Of a stretch of DNA of 64,000 bases, positions 34,565 through 42,919 are shown in pieces (within the stretch, counting starts at the first letter, position 1; every line of letters starts with the position of its first letter). The DNA comes from Paenibacillus urinalis (GTDB lineage Bacteria > Bacillota > Bacilli > Paenibacillales > Paenibacillaceae): NCBI RefSeq assembly GCF_028747985.1, contig NZ_CP118108.1, forward strand, positions 3,539,501 through 3,603,500, written 5' to 3'. Under the pieces are notes generated by a model. That model saw only the letters and a list, made by a program, of their open reading frames with translations. It was not told the origin of the DNA and searched no databases. Both the position numbers and the translations under genes were made by a program.

Positions 34565-35569
34565 TTACTTTCCAGCAGCCTCTTCAGCAAAAGTATTGTC
34601 TACAATCGCAGACGCAGGGACTCTCTCCTGCAGCTCGCCAGCATTCTCCATTACATCAAGCAGGTTATTCCATTCGCTATCGTCAATAATCGGGTCCAAA
34701 GCATACGTACCTTGATCCTTATAGCGTTGTACACTGCTCACAATAATGTCACGATCCGCGTCTTTAAAATAGGGCATGATCACATCGGCTATTTCTTCTG
34801 CCGTATGCTCTTCCACCCACAATTGTGCCTTATGAATACTGTTCGTAAATTTGCTGACCACGTCTTGGTTGTCTTTGATGAAGCTCTGTTTGGTCATAAA
34901 TACGGTATACGGAAGCTTGCCGCTCTCCACACCAAAGGAAGCAACGACCTTGCCTCTCCCTTCTTTTTCGAAGATGGAAGCTTGCGGCTCGAACAGCTGT
35001 ACATAATCGCCTGTTCCTGATGCAAACGCAGACGTGATATTGGCAAAATCAATGTTCTGAATCAGTGTCAAATCCTGATGTGGATCGATCCCTTTCTTAC
35101 CTAGGGCAAACTCACCGGCCATTTGCGGCATGCCGCCTTTTCTTTGACCAAGGAATTCGCTCCCCTTCAGCTGATCCCAATCGAACTCCGCCGATTGATC
35201 TCTCGCAAATAAGAAGGTGCCATCCGTTTGCGTCAGCTGTGCAAAGTTAATGACCGGGTCCTCTGCTCCCTGCTGATACACATAGATTGACGTTTCCGAA
35301 CCGACCAGCGCGATATCGACGGAGCCTGCAAGCAGTGCCGCCATCGTCTTGTCTCCCCCTGCCGTGGTTTGAATCTCAACATCCAGACCTTCTTCCTCGA
35401 AGAAGCCTTGCGCGTGAGCGACATACTCTGGTGCATAAAAAACAGAGCGGGTTACTTCGCCAACGTTAACCTTCACGTTACCGCTGCTGCTTGAGCTGCA
35501 GCCGCTTAGGACGACGCTGAATAACAGCAGCAGAATTGCAGCAGGCATCCACCAAGCTTTTCCTTTCAT
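34565..35569 (-). CDS. ABC importer substrate-binding lipoprotein (SsuA/ThiY, NMT1-like)
   Basis: The protein has 334 residues from MKGKAWWMPA; the longer frame has no site of its own. The signal peptide ends in a lipobox VVLSGC at about residue 24, so it is anchored outside the membrane. The NMT1-like periplasmic-binding fold is seen in RSVFYAPEYVAHAQGFFEEE, LLAGSVDIALVGSETSIYV and AFASGTGDYVQLFEPQAS. The substrate may be a sulfonate, nitrate or an HMP-type thiamine precursor. No TPP or other riboswitch is visible ahead of the operon to decide. Confidence 0.88.
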   Translation of the reverse strand: MKGKAWWMPAAILLLLFSVVLSGCSSSSSGNVKVNVGEVTRSVFYAPEYVAHAQGFFEEEGLDVEIQTTAGGDKTMAALLAGSVDIALVGSETSIYVYQQGAEDPVINFAQLTQTDGTFLFARDQSAEFDWDQLKGSEFLGQRKGGMPQMAGEFALGKKGIDPHQDLTLIQNIDFANITSAFASGTGDYVQLFEPQASIFEKEGRGKVVASFGVESGKLPYTVFMTKQSFIKDNQDVVSKFTNSIHKAQLWVEEHTAEEIADVIMPYFKDADRDIIVSSVQRYKDQGTYALDPIIDDSEWNNLLDVMENAGELQERVPASAIVDNTFAEEAAGK

Positions 35570-35680
35570 TGAATAGCCCTCCCTTGAAATAAAGAATGTA
35601 TGAACCATATTTATGCAGTCCATTCGCAATTGGTTAATCAGCCCGGTATAAACTCTCTTAAACTACGCTCTTATTCACGC

Positions 35681-35719
35681 AAAAAAAGCTGAAGGACTCT
35701 TGTAGAATCCTTCAGCTTG
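35681..35719 (-). terminator. Terminator after the M32 carboxypeptidase gene
   Basis: AAGCTGAAGGATTCT and its complement form a stem with one mismatch around a short loop, followed on the minus strand by seven T. Confidence 0.9.
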
Positions 35720-35750
35720 ACAAGTTATGTTTAACGATACAGTTATCTCT

Positions 35751-37268
35751 TTATAGTTTATAGATTTCTTTATATTTACTCTCCAGATAATCGGCAAGGT
35801 AATCCGGATTCAGCTCTTCTCCTGTAATAGCAACAATCAATTCGGAAGGCTTGCGGGATTTGCCGTATTGGTAGACCTTCTCTGTCAGCCATTCTTTGAT
35901 TGGAGCAAGGTTCCCTTCCTTTATATAATTCTCGTATTCTGGAAGCTCCTTGGCCATTGTATTCATGATTTGGGCTGCATACATATTTCCAAGCGAGTAG
36001 GAGGCAAAGTAACCAAAGTCTCCGCCTGACCAGTGAACATCCTGAAGCACACCTGCTCCGTCATCAGGAGGAGTAACGCCTAAATATTGTTTATATTTCT
36101 CGTTCCATACCTGCGGAAGGTCCTTCACATCCAGCTGTTCATTAAAGAGCATCTTCTCGATCTCATAGCGGATAATGATATGAAGATTATAAGTAAGCTC
36201 ATCGGCTTCAATGCGGATCAGCGAGCTTTCTACCTTATTGATGGCTTCATAGAAACGATCCAGAGAAATGTTCTCCAGCTGCTCTGGAAAATAGTTCTGT
36301 AATACCGGATAATAATGCTCCCAGAAAGCCCGGCTTCTGCCGATCATATTCTCCCATAATCTCGATTGAGACTCATGAATTCCCATCGATGTACCTTCGG
36401 CAAGGAGAGTCCCTGCCAGGCTTGAATCAATATTTTGCTCATAGAGGGCATGACCGCCTTCATGAAGAGAGCTGAAGATGGCGCTCGCCACATCTGTATC
36501 ATAATAATGAGTTGTAATACGAACATCACCGGGATTTAATCCCATTGCAAAAGGATGTACACTCTCGTCCAATCGGCCTGCCTCAAAATCATATCCCATT
36601 TCCTTCAATATATATTTACTGAATTCGGACTGCTGCTTAATATCAAAGGATTGATTGAGGAAGGAAGTGTCCGGCTTATGTATAGACTGACTAATTGCTT
36701 CCTGCAGGGGAACAATTCGAGCTTTTAATCGGCTGAATACTTCATCCAGCTTCTCAACCGTTAAATCCGGCTCATACATATCCAGCAATGTGTCATAACG
36801 TGTATCTTTTACACCATAATAGTCAATAAATTCACTCTGCATGGCAACAATTCGGGATAAGTAGGGTTCAAACGAAGCAAAGTCAGCCTTCTCCTTGGCT
36901 ACTTCCCATTTCGCTTGAGATTGAGCCGTAAGAACACTGAACTCACGAACCTTCTCGGGCGGAACAGATTGTGTGCGTTCGAGCTCTTTCTTGCAATCAT
37001 TGATCAATCGCTGATGCACATCTGACAGGGCAGCAAATGCGCTCTCCTCATTTAAATACGAGATCAATTCTTTCATTTCTTCCGATGTTTGCAGTTTAAA
37101 AGCTTCCGATGACAGCATTCCGATCGTCTCTGAACGGGTATCAATTCCTTTGCGCGGTGCCCCGGTGCTCATGTCCCAGTGCAGGAGTCCAATCGCTTCA
37201 TTGTAGCTTTTGATTTTTTTGTTCAGATCCAGAAATTGCTCTAATTTAGCCTGTAATTGCTGGCTCAT
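35751..37268 (-). CDS. M32 family metallo-carboxypeptidase (YpwA/Taq type)
   Basis: This cytoplasmic zinc carboxypeptidase removes C-terminal residues from peptides. The protein has 505 residues from MSQQLQAKLE (GGGGTGACGATT upstream). The HExxH motif is in SSLHEGGHALYEQN, with the third ligand in GIHESQSRLWENMIGRS (glutamate of HESQSR). Also conserved are GDVRITTHYYD and IRIEADELTYNLHIIIRYEIE (read as RIEADELTYNLH). The length is typical. It is monocistronic with its own terminator. Confidence 0.93.
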   Translation of the reverse strand: MSQQLQAKLEQFLDLNKKIKSYNEAIGLLHWDMSTGAPRKGIDTRSETIGMLSSEAFKLQTSEEMKELISYLNEESAFAALSDVHQRLINDCKKELERTQSVPPEKVREFSVLTAQSQAKWEVAKEKADFASFEPYLSRIVAMQSEFIDYYGVKDTRYDTLLDMYEPDLTVEKLDEVFSRLKARIVPLQEAISQSIHKPDTSFLNQSFDIKQQSEFSKYILKEMGYDFEAGRLDESVHPFAMGLNPGDVRITTHYYDTDVASAIFSSLHEGGHALYEQNIDSSLAGTLLAEGTSMGIHESQSRLWENMIGRSRAFWEHYYPVLQNYFPEQLENISLDRFYEAINKVESSLIRIEADELTYNLHIIIRYEIEKMLFNEQLDVKDLPQVWNEKYKQYLGVTPPDDGAGVLQDVHWSGGDFGYFASYSLGNMYAAQIMNTMAKELPEYENYIKEGNLAPIKEWLTEKVYQYGKSRKPSELIVAITGEELNPDYLADYLESKYKEIYKL

Positions 37269-37406
37269 AATCGTCACCCCATCCATATTTTAATTCGCCT
37301 ACCTATTGATCATACTTTTAGGTAAGATTATAATCAACATTTAAGAGCGTTAACTAGGGTTTTAAGACACGCCCTAAAAGATTAAATAAAGGAGTGGGCC
37401 TACATT

Positions 37407-37748
37407 ATGAAAATCAATCTTAGTAAGGCAGCTGAAGAACTCCTGACCAAAGTTCTCGGTAACAGGCCAGGCTTCATTCGACTGATGTACGACAGCGAGG
37501 GATGCGGCTGTGCGGTTAGCGGAGTCCCTGCGTTTCGTATTGTAGATGAGCAAGAAGACGGGGATATCGTAATGGATACGAACGTTTCGGATCTTACGTT
37601 TATTTTGGACAGCCAGAAGGCTGTTTTTTTTGAAGAAGAGCTGAATTTGGCAACCGATCCCGGAGACCTGTCCTTACGTCTATCCAGCAGTGGTCAGCAC
37701 TATGGGTTATACATTTTTCCGCGCGATGAACGTGCGGTCAATGCTTAG
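37407..37748 (+). CDS. HesB/IscA-like iron-sulfur biosynthesis family protein (YqkB-like)
   Basis: The 113-residue protein has a HesB-like fold: LTKVLGNRPGFIRLMYDSEG, GCGCAVSGVP (the only cysteines, CGC) and LTFILDSQKAVFFEEEL. The C-terminal CGC of true IscA proteins is absent, so scaffold function is uncertain; YqkB of Bacillus is the closest type. The next gene is a carbonic anhydrase 33 bases downstream, probably cotranscribed. Confidence 0.8.
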   Translation: MKINLSKAAEELLTKVLGNRPGFIRLMYDSEGCGCAVSGVPAFRIVDEQEDGDIVMDTNVSDLTFILDSQKAVFFEEELNLATDPGDLSLRLSSSGQHYGLYIFPRDERAVNA

Positions 37749-37781
37749 AAAATAACTACTCATTAACTGGAGGTATAAACA

Positions 37782-38357
37782 ATGAACAGTATTAGTCAAA
37801 TCATGGAGCATAATCGTAACTTTGTGGAGAAAAAAGAATATGAAGCCTATATCTCCGATAAATTCCCGCAGAAGAAAATGATGATCGTAACATGTATGGA
37901 CACCCGTCTTGTCGAGCTGCTTCCCAAAGCAATGAACTTCAAAAACGGTGATGTCAAGATCGTTAAAACGGCCGGGGCTATCATCTCTCATCCATTCGGA
38001 AGTGCGATGCGAAGCGTTCTAGTCGGCTTATATGAGCTGGGTGCTGATGAGGTCGTCGTCGTCGGTCATCATGAATGCGGCATGGCCTCTCTAAATGGTG
38101 AAGCGATGCTCTCGCATATGGTGGAACGTGGCATCGACGAGAAAGTGCTCAAGACGATCGACCATGCAGGAATTAAGCTCGATCGCTGGCTGCGCGGGTT
38201 TGACAATGTCCATGAAGGGGTAATGGAAACTGTGGAGTTGATTCGTAATCACCCACTATTGCCCCCAGGTACTCCTGTTCACGGCATGATCATTGATCCT
38301 AAGACAGGCGCACTCGATCTTGTTGTGGATGGTTATGAGAACCAGGCATCTCTCTAA
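37782..38357 (+). CDS. Beta-class carbonic anhydrase
   Basis: This enzyme interconverts CO2 and bicarbonate. The 191-residue protein has the zinc set of the beta class: Cys and Asp/Arg dyad in VTCMDTRLVE and His-x2-Cys in VVGHHECGM. It also has AGAIISHPFGSAMRSVLV and the C-terminal HGMIIDPKTGALDLVVDGYE (20 residues). It resembles the small YtiB-like group. GGAGGTATAAACA precedes the ATG. Confidence 0.93.
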   Translation: MNSISQIMEHNRNFVEKKEYEAYISDKFPQKKMMIVTCMDTRLVELLPKAMNFKNGDVKIVKTAGAIISHPFGSAMRSVLVGLYELGADEVVVVGHHECGMASLNGEAMLSHMVERGIDEKVLKTIDHAGIKLDRWLRGFDNVHEGVMETVELIRNHPLLPPGTPVHGMIIDPKTGALDLVVDGYENQASL

Positions 38358-38362
38358 TCCCT

Positions 38363-38403
38363 TGGGTCTGGATTGCTGATCAGCAGTCCAGGCCATTTTT
38401 TAT
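38363..38403 (+). terminator. Terminator after the carbonic anhydrase gene
   Basis: TGGGTCTGGATTGCTGAT pairs with ATCAGCAGTCCAGGCCA imperfectly and is followed by a run of T. Confidence 0.8.
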
Positions 38404-38496
38404 TAAATTTCTGTGACATTTATAACAACAGTTTATCCGTCATACAGCAATAACGGTTGTCAAACCATACAGTCGTGGTGTACACTTTTAAACATA

Positions 38497-38539
38497 TATA
38501 GTCTTGGAAAACGCTTTTACGCTATTATTCAAGACTATA
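38497..38539. promoter_or_regulatory. Inverted repeat upstream of padR (probable operator)
   Basis: TATAGTCTTG (38497-38506) and CAAGACTATA (38530-38539) are perfect 10-base arms 23 bases apart, 25 bases before the PadR start. The layout suggests autoregulation. Confidence 0.55.
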
Positions 38540-38563
38540 GTTTAGTAAAGGAGACATGTCCAC

Positions 38564-39121
38564 TTGAACATACTGTCTTATGGTTTGCTCGGGTTATTGA
38601 CACGTGATGAATCATCTGGCTATGATCTCATGCTGAGGATTCAGCCCCACTGGCCGGCCAAACACAGTCAGATCTATCCGCTGCTATCCCGTATGGAAGA
38701 GGATGAGCTTCTCTCTTCACGCTGGATTGAGCAGACAGATAAGCCGGATAAGAAGATGTATACGATCACGGATAAGGGAATACAGGTATTATTGGAATGG
38801 ATGTATACACCCGTGTCAACATCGCCTATTCGGGACGAACTGAGTCTTCGGCTGATTTGTTTTCAAATCACGAATCCGGCTCTGCTCAGACAATGGATTG
38901 AAGAACGCAGACAGTGGTACCAGATTCGTCAAGATTATTATGAAGATCTTCTCAAAGCGCTTCCAGACGAAGCGGTGCAACCCACACATTCCTATTTCGG
39001 TGATTATATTGTCAACACGAAGGCAGCAATGAAAGCCAAGGCAGGAATGGAATGGTGTGATTGGGTATCCGACCTGATTCGTTCCGGTCATGCTGAACAA
39101 GAAGTATCCAATTCACATTAA
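38564..39121 (+). CDS. PadR-family transcriptional regulator
   Basis: The 185-residue regulator has the N-terminal PadR winged helix (NILSYGLLGLLTRDESSGYD, HSQIYPLLSRMEEDELL, KKMYTITDKGIQ) and the C-terminal Vir_act_alpha_C dimerisation helices (WIEERRQWYQIRQDYYEDLL). It starts with TTG after AAAGGAGACATG. PadR proteins usually repress a phenolic-acid or efflux gene, but no such target is adjacent; the next gene is a small membrane protein. Confidence 0.88.
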   Translation: MNILSYGLLGLLTRDESSGYDLMLRIQPHWPAKHSQIYPLLSRMEEDELLSSRWIEQTDKPDKKMYTITDKGIQVLLEWMYTPVSTSPIRDELSLRLICFQITNPALLRQWIEERRQWYQIRQDYYEDLLKALPDEAVQPTHSYFGDYIVNTKAAMKAKAGMEWCDWVSDLIRSGHAEQEVSNSH

Positions 39122-39207
39122 ATTAAAAAATATGAAACCAACATATTTTTTGAGCGTATGTATGTATTAAACACTAAAAATCACTCTTAGGAGGTAACAT
39201 TTCTCAC

Positions 39208-39687
39208 ATGAAAAAATGGTTCAGTTCAAAACGTCTACTTATGGTCATGATGGCATTTACTTTGATTTTCTCGACCGTAGCAATTCCAGATAATGCAGAT
39301 GCACGCCGTGGTGGCGGCGGTTTCAAATCCGGAACTAAATCTTATACAAATACACCTAATCGTTCGAATGATAGTAACAGCAATGTTTCAAATTCCACAA
39401 CGAATCGTAATAACAATGCTACCAACTCTACAACGAACCAAAACCGCGGATTCTTTAGCGGCGGCTCACTTATGAAAGGTCTAATGATTGGTGGACTTGC
39501 AGGTATGCTCTTCGGCGGATTGTTCGGAGGTATGGGCTTCTTCGGAGAACTTCTTGGTCTTGCAATCAACCTTCTTGCTATCTTTGTATTAATCAGCCTG
39601 GGTGTAGGTATCTACAGAGCCATCAAGAGACGTCGTGAAGAGAAGGAAAAATCCCGCAACATCTATGACGGAAACGGACGATACTAA
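39208..39687 (+). CDS. Small secreted/membrane protein with Asn/Ser-rich linker (Tim44-like N-terminus)
   Basis: The 159-residue protein has a signal-like segment (about 8-28), an RRGGGGF patch, and an Asn/Ser/Thr-rich linker (about 40-80). A glycine-rich hydrophobic hairpin follows (MKGLMIGGLAGMLFGGLFGG and ELLGLAINLLAIFVLISLGV), and then a basic cytoplasmic tail (YRAIKRRREEKEKS). This resembles the N-terminal part of bacterial Tim44-domain proteins, without the Tim44 domain itself. The function is unknown. It is cotranscribed with the YxcD-like gene 5 bases downstream. Confidence 0.6.
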   Translation: MKKWFSSKRLLMVMMAFTLIFSTVAIPDNADARRGGGGFKSGTKSYTNTPNRSNDSNSNVSNSTTNRNNNATNSTTNQNRGFFSGGSLMKGLMIGGLAGMLFGGLFGGMGFFGELLGLAINLLAIFVLISLGVGIYRAIKRRREEKEKSRNIYDGNGRY

Positions 39688-39692
39688 GCTCT

Positions 39693-39971
39693 ATGGTTAT
39701 CACAATGGATGAGATCGTTAATGCCATATGTCTTCATATCGCTGAACGTAAGCAAATCAAACCGACAGATGTCCAGGTGGAGCTTAGTTGGGATGAAGAT
39801 ACAGGCTACTCAGCCGAGGTTTGGGCTCAAGGCCGCAGTCAATTTCTCATTGAATCCAATATGATTGAAGCTATTCTACGATATGTACATCAAGAGTATA
39901 ATGTCCGTGCCTACCGTGAGGATGTTACACTAGAGCTTGATGAAGAAATTACAGCCAGAATTCGTACGTAG
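39693..39971 (+). CDS. YxcD-like DUF2653 protein
   Basis: The 92-residue cytosolic protein has the DUF2653 pattern: MDEIVNAICLHIAERKQIKP, VELSWDEDTGYSAEVWAQGR and EAILRYVHQEYN. The function is unknown. The start could be ATG 39693 or the in-frame ATG at 39705; neither has a strong ribosome-binding site, so it may be translated by coupling to the preceding gene. Confidence 0.78.
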   Translation: MVITMDEIVNAICLHIAERKQIKPTDVQVELSWDEDTGYSAEVWAQGRSQFLIESNMIEAILRYVHQEYNVRAYREDVTLELDEEITARIRT

Positions 39972-39983
39972 TCGGTTAACGTT

Positions 39984-40020
39984 AACCGCCTCGAGCATAA
40001 GCTCGAGGCGGTTTTATTTT
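39984..40020 (+). terminator. Terminator after the yxcD-like gene
   Basis: AACCGCCTCGAGC and its exact complement around ATAA are followed by TTTTATTTTT. Confidence 0.9.
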
Positions 40021-40026
40021 TACTTA

Positions 40027-41640
40027 TTAGTTCACAGGCTTAAACTCTTCTCGAAGCTGCTCCGTTGAAGTTATAGGATCGCTGCAGGAGAAGTCCCGAC
40101 TAATGTACACGGTTCCCTCTCCATTAATGGCGGGCTTGTCGACGAGACCAGGAATAAGTTCGGCTAAGACCTCATGATCTTGCTTGCCTTCATAATTAAT
40201 GATAAGGGAAGCATCAGGTATATATGATTTTTGGATGATGGAGATCATCTCCTGCACCTTGATATCATTCGTTCTTCCACTGATTATAATTTGGCGCCCT
40301 CCTTGCCGTGCATAGGACACGCCAAGCAGATACATGGCCTGACTGTCAGCATGAGCATTCGCAGCTCCTGCCATAGTATAAAGCCATCGTTCTCCCTTCT
40401 GCTTCAGCTCACCATCCTGAGTTGTAGCTGCCCATTTGGTGATCAGCAAGGGGAGAACCCCAGCACTTGCAAGCCCTGCTCTTCCATCCATCCCATTATT
40501 GTCATTATATCGCTGCACTCGACTTACTCCAAACCGTTGGAAGTTGCCTTCTGCGGGGTCCCAATACAGTCTGAACAGTGCATCCTTAAGCTCCAGTACC
40601 TTAGCTAAATAGGCGGGCTGCCCTGTTGCTTCATATAATTCCATCAGTCCCCAAGCCAAATGGGCATAGTCGTCTACATTCGCTGCATGAGTCAGCTCTT
40701 CATCATGATAGACTGAATGCAAATTGCCCTCGTCATCACGCAGCTTGTTCCATATGAATTCAGCAGCCTGTGCTGCAGCATCAGCATATCTCGTCTGCTG
40801 CAATGCTTTAGCCCCCTTGGCCAAGGTTGCGATCATCAGTCCATTTGAAGCTGTTCCTATGCGGTTATCCTTGACTGGACGCACTCTCGTCTCGCGATAT
40901 TGCAACAGCTTCTTCCGGTCTTCCTCGAGCAAATTACGCAGGGCGAGTGGATTTAATCCTCTCCGTTCTGCCTGCTCCTCGGGAGTCCCTTTCATCAGAT
41001 TAGGAATGCTTTGTCCTGGAGTATCCCTCTCAGGTTCAATACTGTATACATTACAATATCGATGCATCTCCTCTACACCCAGTACGTCTTCAATCTCTTG
41101 CCGAGTAAATCCATAATACCCTTCCGTCTCCCCTTCCGAGTTGTCACCTTCTACAGCATAAAAAGCCCCTTCAGGCGACGTCATCTCGCTTAACACATAT
41201 GAGAAGATGGATTCTGCGATTTCCGCATACAGCGGATGCTCTGTTAACTGATATGCTTCAAGGTAAGTCATTGCGAGCCAGGCATTGTCATTCAGCATTT
41301 TTTTAAAATGCGGAACAAAGCCCTTCTCATCTGCCGAATATGTGAAAAACGCATGACCCACGTGATCATAAATATTGCTTTTGTACATTTGATGAAGTGT
41401 ATATTCCACCATCTCCAACGCTTTGGACTGATTATGTACCTTGGCATAGTTCATTAAGAACATAAGCTGAGCCGGAGAGAGAGGCGGGTACACCGTATCT
41501 GTTTCTGCGAGTTTGGAATCAAAATCATTTTTCAACTGACGGTAAGCCGCATGCAGAAGTTCTTCGTGAGCTGCAGCCGTGAGTTTTTGATTTTCTTGAG
41601 TGAGTTGATTTAAATGATGGCCTTCCGTTTCTCTAATCAT
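40027..41640 (-). CDS. YyaL-like protein lacking the thioredoxin domain
   Basis: The protein has 537 residues from the ATG at 41640, preceded by GGAGGAGCTT. It corresponds to the alpha/alpha-barrel (six-hairpin glycosidase-like) part of YyaL/SSP411 proteins: FFTYSADEKGFVPHFKKMLN (20 residues), WLAMTYLEAYQLT, GEGAFYA-like segment SPEGAFYAVEGDNSEGETEG, YYGFTRQEI, NRIGTASNGLMIATLAKG and ANVDDYAHLAWGLMELYEAT. Full-length relatives of about 690 residues begin with a DUF255 thioredoxin fold (CHWCH motif), which is missing here. No trace of it was seen upstream. The protein may have a reduced function or need a separate partner. Confidence 0.8.
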   Translation of the reverse strand: MIRETEGHHLNQLTQENQKLTAAAHEELLHAAYRQLKNDFDSKLAETDTVYPPLSPAQLMFLMNYAKVHNQSKALEMVEYTLHQMYKSNIYDHVGHAFFTYSADEKGFVPHFKKMLNDNAWLAMTYLEAYQLTEHPLYAEIAESIFSYVLSEMTSPEGAFYAVEGDNSEGETEGYYGFTRQEIEDVLGVEEMHRYCNVYSIEPERDTPGQSIPNLMKGTPEEQAERRGLNPLALRNLLEEDRKKLLQYRETRVRPVKDNRIGTASNGLMIATLAKGAKALQQTRYADAAAQAAEFIWNKLRDDEGNLHSVYHDEELTHAANVDDYAHLAWGLMELYEATGQPAYLAKVLELKDALFRLYWDPAEGNFQRFGVSRVQRYNDNNGMDGRAGLASAGVLPLLITKWAATTQDGELKQKGERWLYTMAGAANAHADSQAMYLLGVSYARQGGRQIIISGRTNDIKVQEMISIIQKSYIPDASLIINYEGKQDHEVLAELIPGLVDKPAINGEGTVYISRDFSCSDPITSTEQLREEFKPVN

Positions 41641-41652
41641 AAGCTCCTCCAT

Positions 41653-42045
41653 TTCTGCAATAATCCATTCTGTTTATGATAACTGCAAATACACTTATTC
41701 ATACTTCAACAGAAACTCACAACATGAAGCATTAAATTCATATTAACCATCAATATATGTTGCCACAAAACATTCTTTATTCTTGTTTATATTTCAAAAA
41801 AATCGTTTAATAATAATTGAGTTCTTAGCAATAGGAAAGCCTTGATCCCCCCTAATTTTTCTTCTCGATAATTTGTCTATTCTGTTCTATCTGCTTTGTC
41901 ATCATTCACTAACTTAGACCCTAATTAATTTAGCTATATGAGCTTTACATTTTTCTTATCTAATTAACTAACAATTTTCACGAATATATTGACCTTTGGT
42001 ATACCTATATGTAAAATAAAGTAAATTCGTGAGACTGAGGAGAAG
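41653..42045. other. AT-rich intergenic region
   Basis: No gene is seen in this stretch of nearly 400 bases. It holds divergent upstream regions for the YyaL-like gene and the gene at 42052, whose promoter lies at its right end. Confidence 0.5.
41979..42031 (+). promoter_or_regulatory. Promoter of the 42052 gene flanked by an inverted repeat
   Basis: TTGACC (41989-41994), a 17-base spacer and TAAAAT (42012-42017) form the promoter. CACGAAT (41979-41985) and ATTCGTG (42025-42031) flank it as 7-base arms, and GGTATACC (41998-42005) is a palindrome inside the spacer. Confidence 0.45.
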
Positions 42046-42051
42046 GTGAGT

Positions 42052-42846
42052 ATGGTCGTAGAGCCTGATATACTTGTTAAAGCTAATCATCTGGATTCAC
42101 TTATCAAAAGTATCGAAGTACGCTGCACACACGAGGACTGGGAGGAAGTCACTACTTTATCTCAAGCTTTGTTACATGCTGCTGAACGGGTACATTTTGA
42201 TATTGTACATCGAAATTGTCCCACCAATGTATACGACAAGCATATCATCTACTATTTTGCCTATAGTCACTTAATGACCAGCATATCGTATCAAAAGCTA
42301 AAACAATACTCTGAGTCGATCAAATATATTTCTTTATATTCGGATTTGAGCTGGCTTAGGGATGGTACGAAGGCGGGAGAAGCCGTAATTGAAGAATTCA
42401 AATCATTCGCTGCAGTTCATTTGTTAACATTGGAAATATTACGCGGAAATATTAGCAAGCTGTCCGAGTATGAAACTTATCTTGATAATCATTCAGGTGA
42501 TGCGGTGCTGATCGGTCTCTCTACATTGCTTGAATCTGCAATTGAGCATGGATACTGTATTGATCGACAGTTATTGCGTTTTAAGCAGAATATCAACAGC
42601 TACGATTATTATGCAGAACGCAAAATGGCTTCCCATTATTTATCGTATCAATATTTGCTTGCTCAGTATGAGCAGCTGAACGATCAGCATTCTGAGGCGC
42701 TGTGTACAGCAGTCTATACCTTATGGGCGGCTGACAGACTCAACAATGATAATTATTTCAAAAAGGCAATCCATTTATTTGAATCCTTGCGCAAAAATGC
42801 TTCCGTTTCTCAGCTAACCGCATGTTTTAATCAACCATTTTATTAA
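42052..42846 (+). CDS. Helical-repeat (TPR-like) protein of unknown function
   Basis: The protein has 264 residues from the ATG at 42052 (GAGGAGAAGGTGAGT ahead). It appears all-helical, with aromatic-rich paired helices such as HIIYYFAYSHLMTSISYQKL and MASHYLSYQYLLAQYEQLND that look like tetratricopeptide-type repeats. No helix-turn-helix, signal peptide or membrane segment is evident. I do not recognise the family; TPR C-terminal domains of peptide-sensing regulators are the nearest guess. It is monocistronic and convergent with the Crp-like gene. Confidence 0.6.
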   Translation: MVVEPDILVKANHLDSLIKSIEVRCTHEDWEEVTTLSQALLHAAERVHFDIVHRNCPTNVYDKHIIYYFAYSHLMTSISYQKLKQYSESIKYISLYSDLSWLRDGTKAGEAVIEEFKSFAAVHLLTLEILRGNISKLSEYETYLDNHSGDAVLIGLSTLLESAIEHGYCIDRQLLRFKQNINSYDYYAERKMASHYLSYQYLLAQYEQLNDQHSEALCTAVYTLWAADRLNNDNYFKKAIHLFESLRKNASVSQLTACFNQPFY

Positions 42847-42875
42847 GCACATTGCTATTGACCATAGAACATATT

Positions 42876-42909
42876 AAAGATGACAGCGAATCGCTGTCAT
42901 CTTTATTTT
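42876..42909. terminator. Bidirectional terminator
   Basis: AAAGATGACAGCG and CGCTGTCATCTTT form a perfect stem with loop AAT and T-rich flanks on both strands. It serves the convergent genes at 42846 and 42920. Confidence 0.85.
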
Positions 42910-42919
42910 GATGCGAGTG

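Noticed and set aside
35570-35680. TPP or other riboswitch before the ABC importer operon
   Set aside because: The leader has no CTGAGA-type or other conserved motif, so the importer substrate could not be fixed this way.
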